Below the pieces are notes generated by a model. It saw only the letters and a list, made by a program, of their open reading frames with translations. It was not told the origin of the DNA and ran no database searches. A stretch of 64,000 bases of DNA, from NCBI RefSeq assembly GCF_014217875.1, contig NZ_CP059060.1, positions 744,001 through 808,000 on the forward strand. The letters are read 5' to 3'. The DNA comes from Synechococcus sp. LTW-R (GTDB lineage Bacteria > Cyanobacteriota > Cyanobacteriia > PCC-6307 > Cyanobiaceae). Below, piece by piece: positions 26,776-36,130 of this stretch; within the stretch, counting starts at the first letter, position 1; each line of letters begins with the position of its first letter. The position numbers and the translations under genes were made by a program.

Positions 26776-27236
26776 GCCGAAGCCAGCGCCCGCACCACAT
26801 CGCCGCGGGTGAGCACCCCCAGCGGACGCTTCTGCGCATCCAGGACAAACAACCGTTGGGTGCCCTGCTCATGCAAGAGCCGTGCAGCCTCCGGCAGCAA
26901 GGTCTCCGCGCTGCAGGTGTGGGGGCTCTGGCTCATCACCTCGCCCACGCTGTTGCCCAGCACTTGATGCACCTGCTTGTCCCACTGCAGCGGGTTGCGC
27001 AGGTAGATCACCGCGTCCAACAGCATCACGTAGGGGCCCGCATCAAAGCCGCTTTCGCGCACCATCAAGTCCTGCTCGGTCAGCTCGCCAATCAGGGTGC
27101 CGTTGCCATCAAGAACAGGCAGGCCGCTGATGTGGTGATCGCTCATCAACTGCACCGCGTCCTGGAGCGGCGTCTCGTTGCTGACGCTGCGAACGGGCGT
27201 GGTCATGACTTCCGAGACCCGGCGTTCAACGACCAT
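26772..27236 (-). CDS. Tandem CBS-domain protein
   Basis: A 154-residue protein made of two CBS motifs: VSEVMTTPVRSVSNETPLQDAVQLMSDHHISGLPVLD (about 7-43) and VGEVMSQSPHTCSAETLLPEAARLLHEQGTQRLFVLD (about 97-133), each followed by the usual LIGELTEQDL or LGVLTRGDVV. Such stand-alone pairs bind adenine nucleotides and regulate partner proteins; the partner is unknown. It ends inside the last codons of the preceding convergent gene. Confidence 0.85.
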   Translation of the reverse strand: MVVERRVSEVMTTPVRSVSNETPLQDAVQLMSDHHISGLPVLDGNGTLIGELTEQDLMVRESGFDAGPYVMLLDAVIYLRNPLQWDKQVHQVLGNSVGEVMSQSPHTCSAETLLPEAARLLHEQGTQRLFVLDAQKRPLGVLTRGDVVRALASA

Positions 27237-27312
27237 GACTGCGCTGCGGCTGCCGTCATTGTGGCCGCTCCGTCAGGCGAAAGAATGAATCGCAACGCTT
27301 GGTCGGAAAGCC

Positions 27313-27849
27313 ATGCCGAACCCATCCCTTAGCCGGCGGCTCGCTGATGGCCTCACCATCGCTCGCGCCGTCGTCGGTTTGCCCTTGATCGTGGCGTTGA
27401 GCCTCGGTCAGGCCTGGCTGGCCTGGTGGCTCCTGCTCCTGGGGGGCTTCAGTGATGCCGCCGATGGCTGGCTGGCGCGGCGGGCCGGCGGGGGATCGGT
27501 CTGGGGGGCACGCTTGGATCCCTTGACCGACAAGATCTTGATCCTGGCGCCCCTGCTCTGGCTGGGGGCTGCCGGCGCCCTACCGCTCTGGGCGATCTGG
27601 CTGCTGCTGGCCCGTGAGCTCCTCATCTCCGGCTGGCGGGCCGGTCAAGGCAGCGGTGGCCCGGCCTCCTCGGGCGGCAAGGCCAAGACGATCCTGCAGT
27701 TCGCCGCGTTGCTGCTCCTGCTCTGGCCCGGCGGCGGCGCCGCCCTGCTGAACAGCCTGGGGTTCTGGCTGTTCTGGCCGTCGCTGGTGCTCGCCCTGAG
27801 CTCAGCCTGGGGCTACATCAAAGCGCCAGCAACTGATCGTCGGAACTGA
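27313..27849 (+). CDS. CDP-alcohol phosphatidyltransferase family protein
   Basis: A 178-residue integral membrane enzyme. The family signature is SDAADGWLARRAGGGSVWGARLDPLTDK, containing the DG..AR...G...D...D pattern (about 45-72). About five hydrophobic spans surround it. It probably joins a CDP-diacylglycerol to an alcohol such as glycerol phosphate (PgsA-like), but the length and divergence do not fix the substrate. Its last 32 bp overlap the convergent epimerase gene. Confidence 0.75.
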   Translation: MPNPSLSRRLADGLTIARAVVGLPLIVALSLGQAWLAWWLLLLGGFSDAADGWLARRAGGGSVWGARLDPLTDKILILAPLLWLGAAGALPLWAIWLLLARELLISGWRAGQGSGGPASSGGKAKTILQFAALLLLLWPGGGAALLNSLGFWLFWPSLVLALSSAWGYIKAPATDRRN

Positions 27850-28738
27850 AATCCGGGCTCGTCGGCATCCGCTTGGCGTAGTCGTTGCTGTAGCTATCGA
27901 CGAGGGAGCGCTCGACGTCGTAGTGCGGCGTCCAGGCCAGCTCGCGCTGCACGCGATGAATGTCCGTGAGGAAGTGGGCCATCCGCAACGGGAAGGCCTT
28001 GCGGGCTTTCTTGTCCAAGCTGCTGGGATCAAAACTGCGGATCTCGACCGAGGCCGGGTCCTTCCCACAGGCCCGGGCGGCGGCGGCCACCAGGCCACGG
28101 AAGCTGATGCCCTGGACGCTCGAGCAGTTGTAGATCCGATTGGTGGCCGCATCGACGCCGATGCTCAGGGCCATCGCCGTCGCCAGGTCATTGACATGGC
28201 CCAACTGGGTGATCGTGCTTCCATCGCCGGGCAGGGGGACGGGGCGACCGTGCACGATCCGGTCGAAGAACCAGCTCTCGACGGGGTTGTAGTTGCCGGC
28301 GCCAACGATGTAGGTCGGGCGGAAGCTGGTGAAGGGGATTTTTTCCGCCGTCAGCCAGGCCTCGGTGTCGAGCTTGCCGCTGTGGCGACTCTCGGGATCA
28401 GTCGGGGAGGTTTCACTCAGCGGCCACAACTCGCTGTCGGCGTAGACACCGGCGGAGCTCACGTAGACGAAGCGATGGCTCGGAGCCCCGGTCACCTCAA
28501 CAACGGAGCGGCTGTCGGCAACCGTGCGCCCCGAGCTGTCGACGATCACATCAAATTGACGACCCGCCAGAGCTGAGAGCCCCTCGGCCGTGCTGCGGTC
28601 ACCACAGAGGTGCTCAACGCCGGCTGGAACCGGGTTTTTGCCGCGGGTGAACAGGGTTAAGGCGTGGCCGGCGTCCTGCAGCTGCTGCACGAGGGGGCGT
28701 CCCACGAAGCGGGTCCCGCCCATCACCAGGATTTTCAT
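27818..28738 (-). CDS. NAD-dependent epimerase/dehydratase, CSP41-like
   Basis: A 306-residue atypical short-chain dehydrogenase from the ATG at 28738: MKILVMGGTRFVGRPLVQQL (Rossmann glycine motif GxxxxxG), YVSSAGVYAD, and FRPTYIVGAGNYNP. The active-site Tyr-Lys pair of classic epimerases is not evident, as in the CSP41 chloroplast RNA-binding proteins and their cyanobacterial relatives. The open frame extends 21 codons further up but without family character. Divergent from the Coq4-like gene; convergent overlap with the CDP-alcohol transferase. Confidence 0.75.
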   Translation of the reverse strand: MKILVMGGTRFVGRPLVQQLQDAGHALTLFTRGKNPVPAGVEHLCGDRSTAEGLSALAGRQFDVIVDSSGRTVADSRSVVEVTGAPSHRFVYVSSAGVYADSELWPLSETSPTDPESRHSGKLDTEAWLTAEKIPFTSFRPTYIVGAGNYNPVESWFFDRIVHGRPVPLPGDGSTITQLGHVNDLATAMALSIGVDAATNRIYNCSSVQGISFRGLVAAAARACGKDPASVEIRSFDPSSLDKKARKAFPLRMAHFLTDIHRVQRELAWTPHYDVERSLVDSYSNDYAKRMPTSPDFSSDDQLLAL

Positions 28739-28778
28739 CACAGCCATCCGATGCTGCGCCCATTCAAAACGCTGGGCA

Positions 28779-28814
28779 CTCCCGCCAGAACGGGAGCACA
28801 CTGAGGGTTCTCAG
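28779..28814. promoter_or_regulatory. Two adjacent inverted repeats between divergent genes
   Basis: CTCCCG-N6-CGGGAG at 28779-28796 and CTGAG-GGTT-CTCAG at 28801-28814 occupy the 87-bp gap between the epimerase (minus) and the Coq4-like gene (plus). They lie 12-47 bp before the latter's start and have no T-run, so they look like operators or leader hairpins rather than terminators. No regulator can be assigned. Confidence 0.35.
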
Positions 28815-28825
28815 CGGTGGGCGCC

Positions 28826-29521
28826 ATGGGGCGATTCAGCGAGGTTCTGCGCTCCCTCAACAACCTCAAATTGCTGGCGGCCGTCGGCCGCAGCGGAGGT
28901 GAACTGGGCACCATCGCTGACCTGGTGGACAACTTTCTGGGCAGCCCCCAGATGGAGGACTGCATTCGCCGCTTCCGCGCCCTCCCGGGCGGTGCAGAAC
29001 TGATGGACGGGCGCTACCCACCCCTGGAGCCGCCCATCGCGCAACTCCAGACGCTCCCCGCTGGAACCCTGGGACGGGAGTACGCCCGCCTGATCCTCCA
29101 GCTCGGCTACGACCCCGAGTTCTTTCGTCCGCGGCCGATCGAGAGCGACGGGCAATGGCTAACCCAACGGATCGCCACCACCCATGACATCCATCACGTC
29201 ATCAGCGGTTTAGGCACCGAACGGGCCGGCGAGACCGGCGTCCTGGCCATCACCGCCGCCCAGATCGGCTTCCCGGCCTACGTCCTGCTGACCAGCGCCA
29301 GCCAGCTGGCGAACTTCCGACTGAAGCTCGAGGAGTTTGAAGGCATCAGCCGCGCCGCCGCCCATGGCTCTGCGATCGCCCGCCAGGCCCAGTGCCTGGC
29401 CATCGCCCGCTGGGAGGAGGGCTGGGAGAAACCCATTCAGCAATGGCGCCAGGAGTTGGGCCTTATCGATCCGGCTGACCATGAGCCCTACGGCCTGGCC
29501 CAGCAGCTCGCCGACGCATGA
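28826..29521 (+). CDS. Coq4-family protein
   Basis: A 231-residue protein with the metal-binding HDxxH of Coq4 in ATTHDIHHVISG and flanking TLGREYARLILQLGYDPEFF. Coq4 in eukaryotes is needed for ubiquinone synthesis; cyanobacteria make plastoquinone, so a related quinone or lipid role is plausible but unproven. Start at the ATG of 28826 rather than the GTG at 28817. Its stop overlaps the ATG at 29518 by 4 bp. Confidence 0.8.
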   Translation: MGRFSEVLRSLNNLKLLAAVGRSGGELGTIADLVDNFLGSPQMEDCIRRFRALPGGAELMDGRYPPLEPPIAQLQTLPAGTLGREYARLILQLGYDPEFFRPRPIESDGQWLTQRIATTHDIHHVISGLGTERAGETGVLAITAAQIGFPAYVLLTSASQLANFRLKLEEFEGISRAAAHGSAIARQAQCLAIARWEEGWEKPIQQWRQELGLIDPADHEPYGLAQQLADA

Positions 29522-29739
29522 AGTGGCCCCAGCAGTGGACAGCCCAGCCCCCTGTCCTGGGGCTGACCCGGGGCTATCGCCACTTCCGCGTCCTCGGGGA
29601 GATCGGTAAGGCCAAGGCACGACGCCTCGAACTCGAGGCCGTGCTGGAGAGGGGTTTCCGCCTGGTGGTTCCGCTGCAGGAGTTGCGGGATCGCAGCCTC
29701 TGGCAGCCTGGCTGGCAGTCCTTGAGCCGACCGGCCTCC
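29518..29739 (+). CDS. TIGR02450-like Trp-rich segment, fused in frame to HisA
   Basis: Seventy-four codons from ATG 29518: MKWPQQWTAQPPVLGLTRGYRHFRV... ...LQELRDRSLWQPGWQSLSRP. The WT.Q.P...G.RHF opening and RDRSLWQPGW close match the small Trp-rich TIGR02450 proteins of picocyanobacteria. Here no stop separates it from the hisA ATG at 29740, so one 331-residue protein could be made. No Shine-Dalgarno-like sequence precedes the hisA ATG. The function of the family is unknown. Confidence 0.65.
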
Positions 29740-30513
29740 ATGCAGATCATCCCCGCCATCGACCTGCTGGACGGCCATTGCGTACGGCTGCACCAGGGTG
29801 ACTACGGCCAGGTCACGCGCTTTAACGATGACCCGGTGGCCCAGGCCCTCGATTGGCAACGCCAGGGGGCCGAGCGGCTGCACTTGGTGGACCTCGATGG
29901 CGCCAAAACCGGGCAACCGGTGAATGACCAGGCGGTCAAGGCAATCACCTCGGCCCTCTCCATCCCGGTGCAGTTGGGCGGCGGGGTCCGCAGCGCCGAA
30001 CGGGCTGAAGAGCTGCTGCAATGCGGCCTCGACCGCGTCATCCTCGGCACGGTCGCCATCGAGAAGCCCGAGCTCGTCAAGGAGCTCGCCGGCCGTCACC
30101 AGGGCAAGGTCGTGGTCGGAATCGACGCCAAGGATGGGCTGGTGGCCACCCGGGGTTGGGTCGAGACCAGCACCGTGCAGGCCACGGAGCTGGCCAAGAG
30201 CTTTGAAGGCACGGGCGTCGCCGCGATCATCAGCACCGACATCGCCACCGACGGCACACTGGCTGGCCCCAACATCGACGCCCTGCGGGCCATGGCGGAG
30301 GCCAGCAGCATCCCCGTGATCGCCTCCGGCGGCATCGGCACCCTCGAAGACATCCTTTCGCTGCTCTCCATTGCTCCGCTTGGGGTCAGCGGCGTGATCG
30401 TCGGCCGGGCCCTCTACGACGGCACGGTGGACCTGGCGGAAGCACTCCAGGCCATTGGGCCTGAGCGACTCCAAGACGCACTCAATCCGCCTACGGGTTC
30501 TATAACGGTGTAA
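29740..30513 (+). CDS. hisA: HisA, phosphoribosylformimino-AICAR-P isomerase
   Basis: Fourth step of histidine synthesis, an Amadori isomerisation on a (beta/alpha)8 barrel. The 257 residues begin MQIIPAIDLLDGHCVRLHQGDY with the catalytic Asp in AIDL, then LHLVDLDGAKTG, VQLGGGVRS, IISTDIATDGTLAGPN with the second catalytic Asp, and VIASGGIGT for the phosphate. Length is standard, so HisA is complete from this Met. The reading frame continues upstream through the Trp-rich segment at 29518. Confidence 0.94.
   Translation: MQIIPAIDLLDGHCVRLHQGDYGQVTRFNDDPVAQALDWQRQGAERLHLVDLDGAKTGQPVNDQAVKAITSALSIPVQLGGGVRSAERAEELLQCGLDRVILGTVAIEKPELVKELAGRHQGKVVVGIDAKDGLVATRGWVETSTVQATELAKSFEGTGVAAIISTDIATDGTLAGPNIDALRAMAEASSIPVIASGGIGTLEDILSLLSIAPLGVSGVIVGRALYDGTVDLAEALQAIGPERLQDALNPPTGSITV
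30501..30506 (+). promoter_or_regulatory. Candidate -10 element TATAAC for the Fur-family gene
   Basis: TATAAC lies 24 bp before the GTG start at 30530, inside the last codons of hisA (TAACGGTGTAA follows). No good -35 is evident. It would allow the regulator to be transcribed separately from hisA. Support is sequence match only. Confidence 0.3.
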
Positions 30514-30529
30514 GAGACCTGTTTGGGTC

Positions 30530-30982
30530 GTGGCTGCTCACCCGGCACCCAACACCGCAACGAATGGCGAGACCCACGGGGTGGATCTCGCTTATTCGCG
30601 CTGCAAAGACCTGGGGATGCGGCTCTCGCGCCAGCGGCGCATGGTCCTTGAGCTGCTCTGGGATGAGCGGGATCACCTGAGCGCCCGCGACATCTTTGAG
30701 CGGCTCAACGCCAAGGGCCGCAACATCGGTCATACCTCCGTCTACCAAAACCTCGAAGCCCTCCAAAGCGCCGGGGTGATCGAGTGCCTGGACCGGGCCA
30801 ACGGCCGTCTCTACGGCTACCGCAGCGATCCCCACAGCCACATCACCTGCCTGGATTCCGGCGCGATTCAGGACCTGGATGTGGAACTGCCCGCGGATCT
30901 GCTCGATCGGATCGAGAAGGAAACCGGCTATCGCATCGAGAACTACACCCTGAGCCTCAGCGGCCGCCGGTTAAAGCCTTGA
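30530..30982 (+). CDS. Fur/PerR-family transcriptional regulator, lacking the structural Cys4 zinc site
   Basis: A 150-residue DNA-binding regulator from a GTG start. The winged-helix is clear: GMRLSRQRRMVLELLWDERDHLSARDIFERL and IGHTSVYQNLEALQSAGVIECL. The dimerisation domain has PHSHITCLDSGAI, where the usual CxxC is reduced to C-L-D-S, and the C-terminal CxxC pair is absent (ENYTLSLSGRRLKP ends the protein). The regulatory His pair remains. Iron, peroxide or zinc response cannot be told from sequence. Confidence 0.85.
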   Translation: MAAHPAPNTATNGETHGVDLAYSRCKDLGMRLSRQRRMVLELLWDERDHLSARDIFERLNAKGRNIGHTSVYQNLEALQSAGVIECLDRANGRLYGYRSDPHSHITCLDSGAIQDLDVELPADLLDRIEKETGYRIENYTLSLSGRRLKP

Positions 30983-31045
30983 GCAGGACTGGAAAGTCCG
31001 GCAATCCCCGTTAACTTGAGCTCCAACAAGGCTTGACGCTGATCC

Positions 31046-32656
31046 GTGCCTGAGGCGAAGGACGCCCCTCCAATACTGATCCTTGCCGAGCCCTTGATTC
31101 AGGCTGGGCTGGAGCGGTTGCTGGAGGACGACTTCCAGCTCAAGACGAGCGCCGCAGCCGAGACCGGGCGCGTCGACCTGGTGATCTGGAGCGTCAGCTC
31201 CGGCATGCCCGCGGCCACCTTGGAGCGGGAACTGCTCCAACTGCGGGAGCGCTGGCAGCCCGCACCGCTGCTGCTGCTCCTGCCGGCCGAATCCGATCTG
31301 CCCAGCAGTTGGTTGCTGCAACTCGGGGCTGAGGGTCTGCTGCAACAGGCAGAACCGCAGGAGATCCGCACAGCCATCGACACCCTGCTGACGGGGGGTC
31401 GCGTCGTCGAACTGCGCCCGCTCCACGCCGTCCAGCACCCTGAAACCAGCCGCGAAGCCCTGGGCCTCGGGCAATGGCTGCTTCGCAGCGGCCTGGCGCA
31501 GATCGAAGCCGAGATGCTGCGCTGCCAGCGTTGGCTGGACCTGCAACCCGTGGGCTTAAACGCCATCCTGCTGGCGGGTCGCCTGCGGGAACTGAACCTC
31601 GCGAAGCGCCTGCTGCTCTGGCTCTGGGGTCCGATCAGCATGGCCTTCCCCGCCGAAGCCCCCGCGCAACCGCCTGCAGCGCAAACGGTGGTGGGCATCA
31701 CCCTGCGGGAGCGCACCGCGATCGGCGTCTGGGACGCCATCCAAGAGCGACTGATCACGGCGGCCTCCGCCGGTGTGAGCAACAAGAGCGGTCAGCTGAT
31801 GGCCCTGGAGGGGCTCAATGCGGATCACCGCCGCGACCTGCTGCTGGCCCTGTTGGCCCAGTTCGACCTGCTGATTACCCGCTTCCGCCACGAGCAATTG
31901 CGCGGCGAAGCCCTCGAGAGCCGCTGGCTCGGCCAGCAACCCGAGCTGCGGCGCCTCTCCCTGCGCTCCATGGCCGGCGAATACGTCCAGTTGCCGCTCG
32001 AGGGGGGCCTGCTGCCCGTGGCCCAGAGCCTGAGCGACGCCAGTGATCTGACCGCGGTCGATCCCGAACTGCCCGCCGCCCTGCCTATGCTGGCAGCCCT
32101 GGTCAGCGCCCAACCGATCCTCGTGGACGGTCGCCTACTGGCGCCCGATGAGCCCCAAGCCCTGCTGCACCTGGAAGCCCTGATCAGCAACTGGCTGATC
32201 CGCAGCGCAGAACTGATCAGCGCCGAAATCCTGGCCAGCTGCAGCACCTGGCCGGACCTGCGCCGCTACCTGCTGCGCAGCGACCTGCTGCCCACCCGCA
32301 ACCTGGAGCGTCTGCGCAACCAGCTCAACTCCCAACAGCGTTGGGATGCCCTGTTTGAGCGGCCGGTCCAGCTCTACGAGAGCCGCCGTCTTCTCTATGG
32401 CCTCCAGCAGGGAGCGATCGTTCCGATCGAGCAGATGGAACCCCGCGACCGCGAACTGCAGCAACTCAGCTGGGGACAGCAGCTGATCACCCTGGTGCTG
32501 GAGGGCCGTGATGCCCTGGCCCCGCAGGTCCAGTCCCTGTTCAAGCGGCTCGGCGATCTGCTCGTGGTGGTGCTCACCCAGGTGATTGGCCGCGCCATCG
32601 GCCTGGTGGGTCGCGGGATTGTGCAGGGCATGGGCCGCAGCGTCGGCCGCGGCTGA
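31046..32656 (+). CDS. DUF3685/Ycf55-like protein
   Basis: A 536-residue cyanobacterial protein from a GTG start. The N-terminal 110 residues (PILILAEPLIQAGLERLLEDDFQLKTS...LVIWSV) resemble a response-regulator receiver fold without clear phospho-acceptor pockets. The large central and C-terminal part matches DUF3685, related to the plastid Ycf55. The C-terminus has a hydrophobic, glycine-rich tail (LLVVVLTQVIGRAIGLVGRGIVQGMG). Function unknown. Confidence 0.7.
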   Translation: MPEAKDAPPILILAEPLIQAGLERLLEDDFQLKTSAAAETGRVDLVIWSVSSGMPAATLERELLQLRERWQPAPLLLLLPAESDLPSSWLLQLGAEGLLQQAEPQEIRTAIDTLLTGGRVVELRPLHAVQHPETSREALGLGQWLLRSGLAQIEAEMLRCQRWLDLQPVGLNAILLAGRLRELNLAKRLLLWLWGPISMAFPAEAPAQPPAAQTVVGITLRERTAIGVWDAIQERLITAASAGVSNKSGQLMALEGLNADHRRDLLLALLAQFDLLITRFRHEQLRGEALESRWLGQQPELRRLSLRSMAGEYVQLPLEGGLLPVAQSLSDASDLTAVDPELPAALPMLAALVSAQPILVDGRLLAPDEPQALLHLEALISNWLIRSAELISAEILASCSTWPDLRRYLLRSDLLPTRNLERLRNQLNSQQRWDALFERPVQLYESRRLLYGLQQGAIVPIEQMEPRDRELQQLSWGQQLITLVLEGRDALAPQVQSLFKRLGDLLVVVLTQVIGRAIGLVGRGIVQGMGRSVGRG

Positions 32657-32688
32657 AGGCCACAATGGCCTGAGCTTTCCCTGCATTG

Positions 32689-33255
32689 ATGCCCCGCACC
32701 TTGGCCCGGCTGCTGAAGCCCCTCGCAGCGCTGGCCCTCAGCTTGGTCCTGGTGCTTGGCCTCGCCGCACCGAGCCAGGCCGCCCGGGACACCAACAGCT
32801 ACGACGGGAACATCTACGCGCTTTATGCCGGCAACGGCTCCCTGGTGCCGCCGCGCACCACGCTCTCCCAGGCCCTCGATGAGCACCGGGCGATCGTGCT
32901 GGGCTTCTTCCTTGATGACAGCGCCGCGAGCAAGCAGTACGCGGTCGTCTTTAACGAGCTGCAGCGACTCTGGGGCCGCAGCGCTGAGCTGATCCTGCTG
33001 CAGACCGATCCGCTGCAAAACCGAGAGACCCACGGGCCCAGCGATCCGGCCAGCTACTGGAGCGGCGTCATCCCCCAGGTGGTGGTGATCAACAACGACG
33101 GCAAGGTCGTGCTGGACGAGAGCGGCCCGGTGAGCATCGATGCCATCAACGAGGCCCTCAGCCAAGTCACCGGCCTCCGGCCCCAGGGTGATGTGAAGCT
33201 CAGCCTCAACCGCGAGGTGAACGAACTCAACAGCGAAATCGTCCCGGCCCCATGA
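32689..33255 (+). CDS. Thylakoid membrane photosystem I accumulation factor-like, thioredoxin-fold protein
   Basis: A 188-residue exported protein: signal segment [25 protein letters not shown], then [32 protein letters not shown] and [27 protein letters not shown], consistent with a thioredoxin-like fold without a CxxC. Close cyanobacterial relatives are annotated as PSI accumulation factors. A TTG precedes the ATG at 32686. Its stop overlaps the fumC start by 4 bp. Confidence 0.7.
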   Translation: MPRTLARLLKPLAALALSLVLVLGLAAPSQAARDTNSYDGNIYALYAGNGSLVPPRTTLSQALDEHRAIVLGFFLDDSAASKQYAVVFNELQRLWGRSAELILLQTDPLQNRETHGPSDPASYWSGVIPQVVVINNDGKVVLDESGPVSIDAINEALSQVTGLRPQGDVKLSLNREVNELNSEIVPAP

Positions 33256-34628
33256 GTCAGCGCCAAGAGACCGACAGCCTCGGTGCCATCGGAGTCCCCG
33301 CTGAGCACTACTGGGGAGCGCAGACCCAGCGCTCCATTGGCAACTTCCCCTTCGGCCAGCGGATGCCCCTGGCGATCGTGCATGCCTTCGGTCAGCTGAA
33401 GGCGGCCTGCGCAGAAGCCAACCGGGATCTCGGCAAACTCGATGCGGGCCTCTGCAGCGCCATCGTGGCTGCCGCCGAGCAAGTGGCCGCGGGCGAATTG
33501 GACCAGGAGTTTCCGCTGAAGGTCTGGCAGACCGGCTCGGGCACCCAGAGCAACATGAACGCCAATGAGGTGATCGCCAACAAGGCGATTGAGGCCCTCG
33601 GCGGCGAGCTAGGCAGCAAGAGCCCAGTGCACCCCAACGACCACGTCAACCTCAGCCAATCCAGCAACGACACCTTCCCGGCGGCGATGCACATCGCCGT
33701 GGTGATTGAGCTGGAGCAACGGCTACTCCCGGCCGTCGAAAACCTGGCCACCGCGCTCCAGGCCAAGGCCACGGCCCATGCCGACCTGGTGAAAATCGGC
33801 CGGACGCACCTACAGGATGCGGTGCCCCTGAGCCTGGGCCAGGAGTTCAGCGGTTATGTCGCCCAGCTGCAGTTGGCGATCGAGGCGATCCGCCAGAGCC
33901 TGCCGCGGGTGCGGGAGTTGGCCATTGGCGGCACCGCGGTGGGCACCGGACTGAACGCCCCGAAGGGCTTTGGAGAGGCCGTCGCAGCGCGACTGAGTGA
34001 GCGGCTGGGCACCGGCTTCAGCAGCGCCCCGAACAAGTTCCAGGCCCTCGCCGGCCATGAGGCGCTGGCCTCCGCCCATGGCGCCCTGACGGTGCTGGCG
34101 GGTTCGCTGATGAAGATCGCCAATGACATCCGTTGGCTCGGCAGCGGTCCGCGCTGCGGCCTTGGGGAGTTGGTCCTTCCGGAGAACGAGCCGGGCTCCT
34201 CGATCATGCCGGGCAAGGTGAACCCCACCCAGTGCGAGAGCCTGACGATGGTGGCGGCCCAGGTGATGGGCAACAACACCGCGGTTCAGATCGGCGCGAG
34301 CCAGGGGAACTTCGAGCTGAACGTCTTCAAGCCGCTCATCGCCCACAACGTGCTCGAGAGCATCGAGCTCCTGGCGGGTGGCTGCAGCAGCTTCCGTGAG
34401 CACTGCATCGAGGGCCTCAAGGCCAACGAGACGCGGATCGAGCGGCTGCTGAACCAGAGCTTGATGCTCGTCACCGCCCTGACCCCCGCCATTGGCTACG
34501 ACCGCGCCAGTGGCATCGCTAAACATGCCCACAAACATGGGCTGAGCCTCAAGGAAGCCGCCCTGGTGCTCGGTGAAATCAGCGCCGAGGAGTTTGACCA
34601 GTGGGTGCGCCCGGAGGCGATGGTCTGA
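33252..34628 (+). CDS. fumC: Fumarate hydratase class II
   Basis: A 458-residue fumarase C, converting fumarate and malate in central metabolism. Family landmarks: [53 protein letters not shown] and the active-site loop [15 protein letters not shown] with the catalytic Ser. Length is standard. The phoH gene converges 4 bp beyond the stop. Confidence 0.96.
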   Translation: MSQRQETDSLGAIGVPAEHYWGAQTQRSIGNFPFGQRMPLAIVHAFGQLKAACAEANRDLGKLDAGLCSAIVAAAEQVAAGELDQEFPLKVWQTGSGTQSNMNANEVIANKAIEALGGELGSKSPVHPNDHVNLSQSSNDTFPAAMHIAVVIELEQRLLPAVENLATALQAKATAHADLVKIGRTHLQDAVPLSLGQEFSGYVAQLQLAIEAIRQSLPRVRELAIGGTAVGTGLNAPKGFGEAVAARLSERLGTGFSSAPNKFQALAGHEALASAHGALTVLAGSLMKIANDIRWLGSGPRCGLGELVLPENEPGSSIMPGKVNPTQCESLTMVAAQVMGNNTAVQIGASQGNFELNVFKPLIAHNVLESIELLAGGCSSFREHCIEGLKANETRIERLLNQSLMLVTALTPAIGYDRASGIAKHAHKHGLSLKEAALVLGEISAEEFDQWVRPEAMV

Positions 34629-34632
34629 GGCG

Positions 34633-36045
34633 CTAGAGCAGGTTCGCCGCCAGCTCCGCCAGTTCGCTGCGCTCACCCCGGATCAAGGTGATGTGGCCCG
34701 CCAGTGGCTGGCCCTTGAAGCGCTCGACGAGCCAGGTCAAGCCGTTGCTCTCTGCATCCACGTAGGGGTTATCGATCTGATAGGGATCGCCCGTGAAGAC
34801 GATCTTGGTGCCCTCGCCCACCCGGGTCACGATCGTCTTGACCTCATGGGGGGTGAGGTTTTGGGCCTCGTCCACGACCATGTATTGCCGCGGGATGGAG
34901 CGACCGCGGATGTAGCTGATCGCCTCCACCTCCAGCAGACCCATACCTTTGAGGTCCGTCCAGTTGCTGCGGGGAGCGCGGTTGGTCCCCGCACGGTTCG
35001 CCGGACCCGATGCCCCTTTCGATCCCGAGCGACCCTCCTCCTCGGGGCTGTTGCCGAGCAGGAAATCAAGGTTGTCGATGATTGGCTGCATCCAGGGGCC
35101 CATCTTTTCCTCGAGGCTCCCCGGCAGAAAACCGATCTCTTTGCCCAAGGAGATCACCGGCCGGGTCACAAGCAGCCGCTCATAGAGCTGCTCATCCGCC
35201 ACCTGGTGCAAGCCGGCCGCCAGGGCCAGCAGGGTTTTGCCGGTACCGGCCTTCCCCACCAAGGTCAGCAATTGAACCGAGGGATCCAGCAGCAGATCCA
35301 AGGCAAAGGTCTGCTCACGGTTTCGGGCAGCGACCTTGCCCAGTCGGGCGCGCGTGCTGCGCTGCAAGGGCACCAGCCGTTGACCCTGGGCCTCAAACCG
35401 CGCCAGGAGCGTGTGGTTCGGCTGCGCCTCATCCACCAGGGTCACCCCCTCGTTGGCTTGGAGCTCAGAACCCGATGCGGAGGGAAGCGCAGCCAGCGCT
35501 AAGCCCCCCTCCTGCTTGAGGGTTTCCATCGCCGTGGCACTGGCCGATAGCTCACTCACCCCGGCGTAGAGGTCCGCAATATCGACCTTGTCGGTGGTGT
35601 AGTCCTGGGCCGTCAGACCGACCGCATCGGCCTTGATCCGCAGGTTGGTGTCCTTGGTGACCAGCACCACGGGGGGTTGATCGGCAATCAAGCCGGAGCG
35701 GAGCTGCTCGAGCGCCACCGCCAGGATGTTGTTGTCTCCGCTGCCCCCTTTGAGCTCGGGTGGCAGCTGCGCCAGGGTTTCGCTGCGGCAGAAGACCACC
35801 TGAAGGGTGCCGCCACTGCTCCCATCAATCGGCACCCCATCCGCCAGGTTTCCCTTCTCCCGCAGGGCATCCAGCAGGCGCGAGATCTGACGTGCATTGC
35901 GGCCCTTCTCGGAGGGGTCCTTCTTGAAGCGATCGATCTCCTCGACCACCTCGATGGGGATCACCACCGCGTTGTCTTCAAAGCGGGTGAGGGCCTGGGG
36001 GTCATGCAGCAACACATTCGTATCGAGAACGAAGGTCTTGCGCAT
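34633..36045 (-). CDS. PIN-PhoH fusion protein (PhoH2-like)
   Basis: A 470-residue protein with an N-terminal PIN nuclease domain (FVLDTNVLLHDPQAL, IPIEVVEEIDRFK, VTKDTNLRIKA; about 4-150) and a C-terminal PhoH P-loop ATPase ([21 protein letters not shown] near 258; MVVDEAQNLTPHEVKTI near 385). PIN-PhoH proteins are RNA helicase/nucleases. A low-complexity Ser/Gly/Arg linker sits in the ATPase (about 330-350). The gene is divergent from the CofE-like gene. Confidence 0.9.
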   Translation of the reverse strand: MRKTFVLDTNVLLHDPQALTRFEDNAVVIPIEVVEEIDRFKKDPSEKGRNARQISRLLDALREKGNLADGVPIDGSSGGTLQVVFCRSETLAQLPPELKGGSGDNNILAVALEQLRSGLIADQPPVVLVTKDTNLRIKADAVGLTAQDYTTDKVDIADLYAGVSELSASATAMETLKQEGGLALAALPSASGSELQANEGVTLVDEAQPNHTLLARFEAQGQRLVPLQRSTRARLGKVAARNREQTFALDLLLDPSVQLLTLVGKAGTGKTLLALAAGLHQVADEQLYERLLVTRPVISLGKEIGFLPGSLEEKMGPWMQPIIDNLDFLLGNSPEEEGRSGSKGASGPANRAGTNRAPRSNWTDLKGMGLLEVEAISYIRGRSIPRQYMVVDEAQNLTPHEVKTIVTRVGEGTKIVFTGDPYQIDNPYVDAESNGLTWLVERFKGQPLAGHITLIRGERSELAELAANLL

Positions 36046-36130
36046 CGGGGTTCACCACCGCGTTACCGAAACGCTAAGCGGGTTTTTCGGCTGCACCACC
36101 TACGCTCCCGCAGAACGCAAAGCTCTGCCG

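Noticed and set aside
36046-36130. tRNA-like T-arm GGGTTCACCACC between phoH and the CofE-like gene
   Set aside because: No acceptor or anticodon stem can be formed around it.
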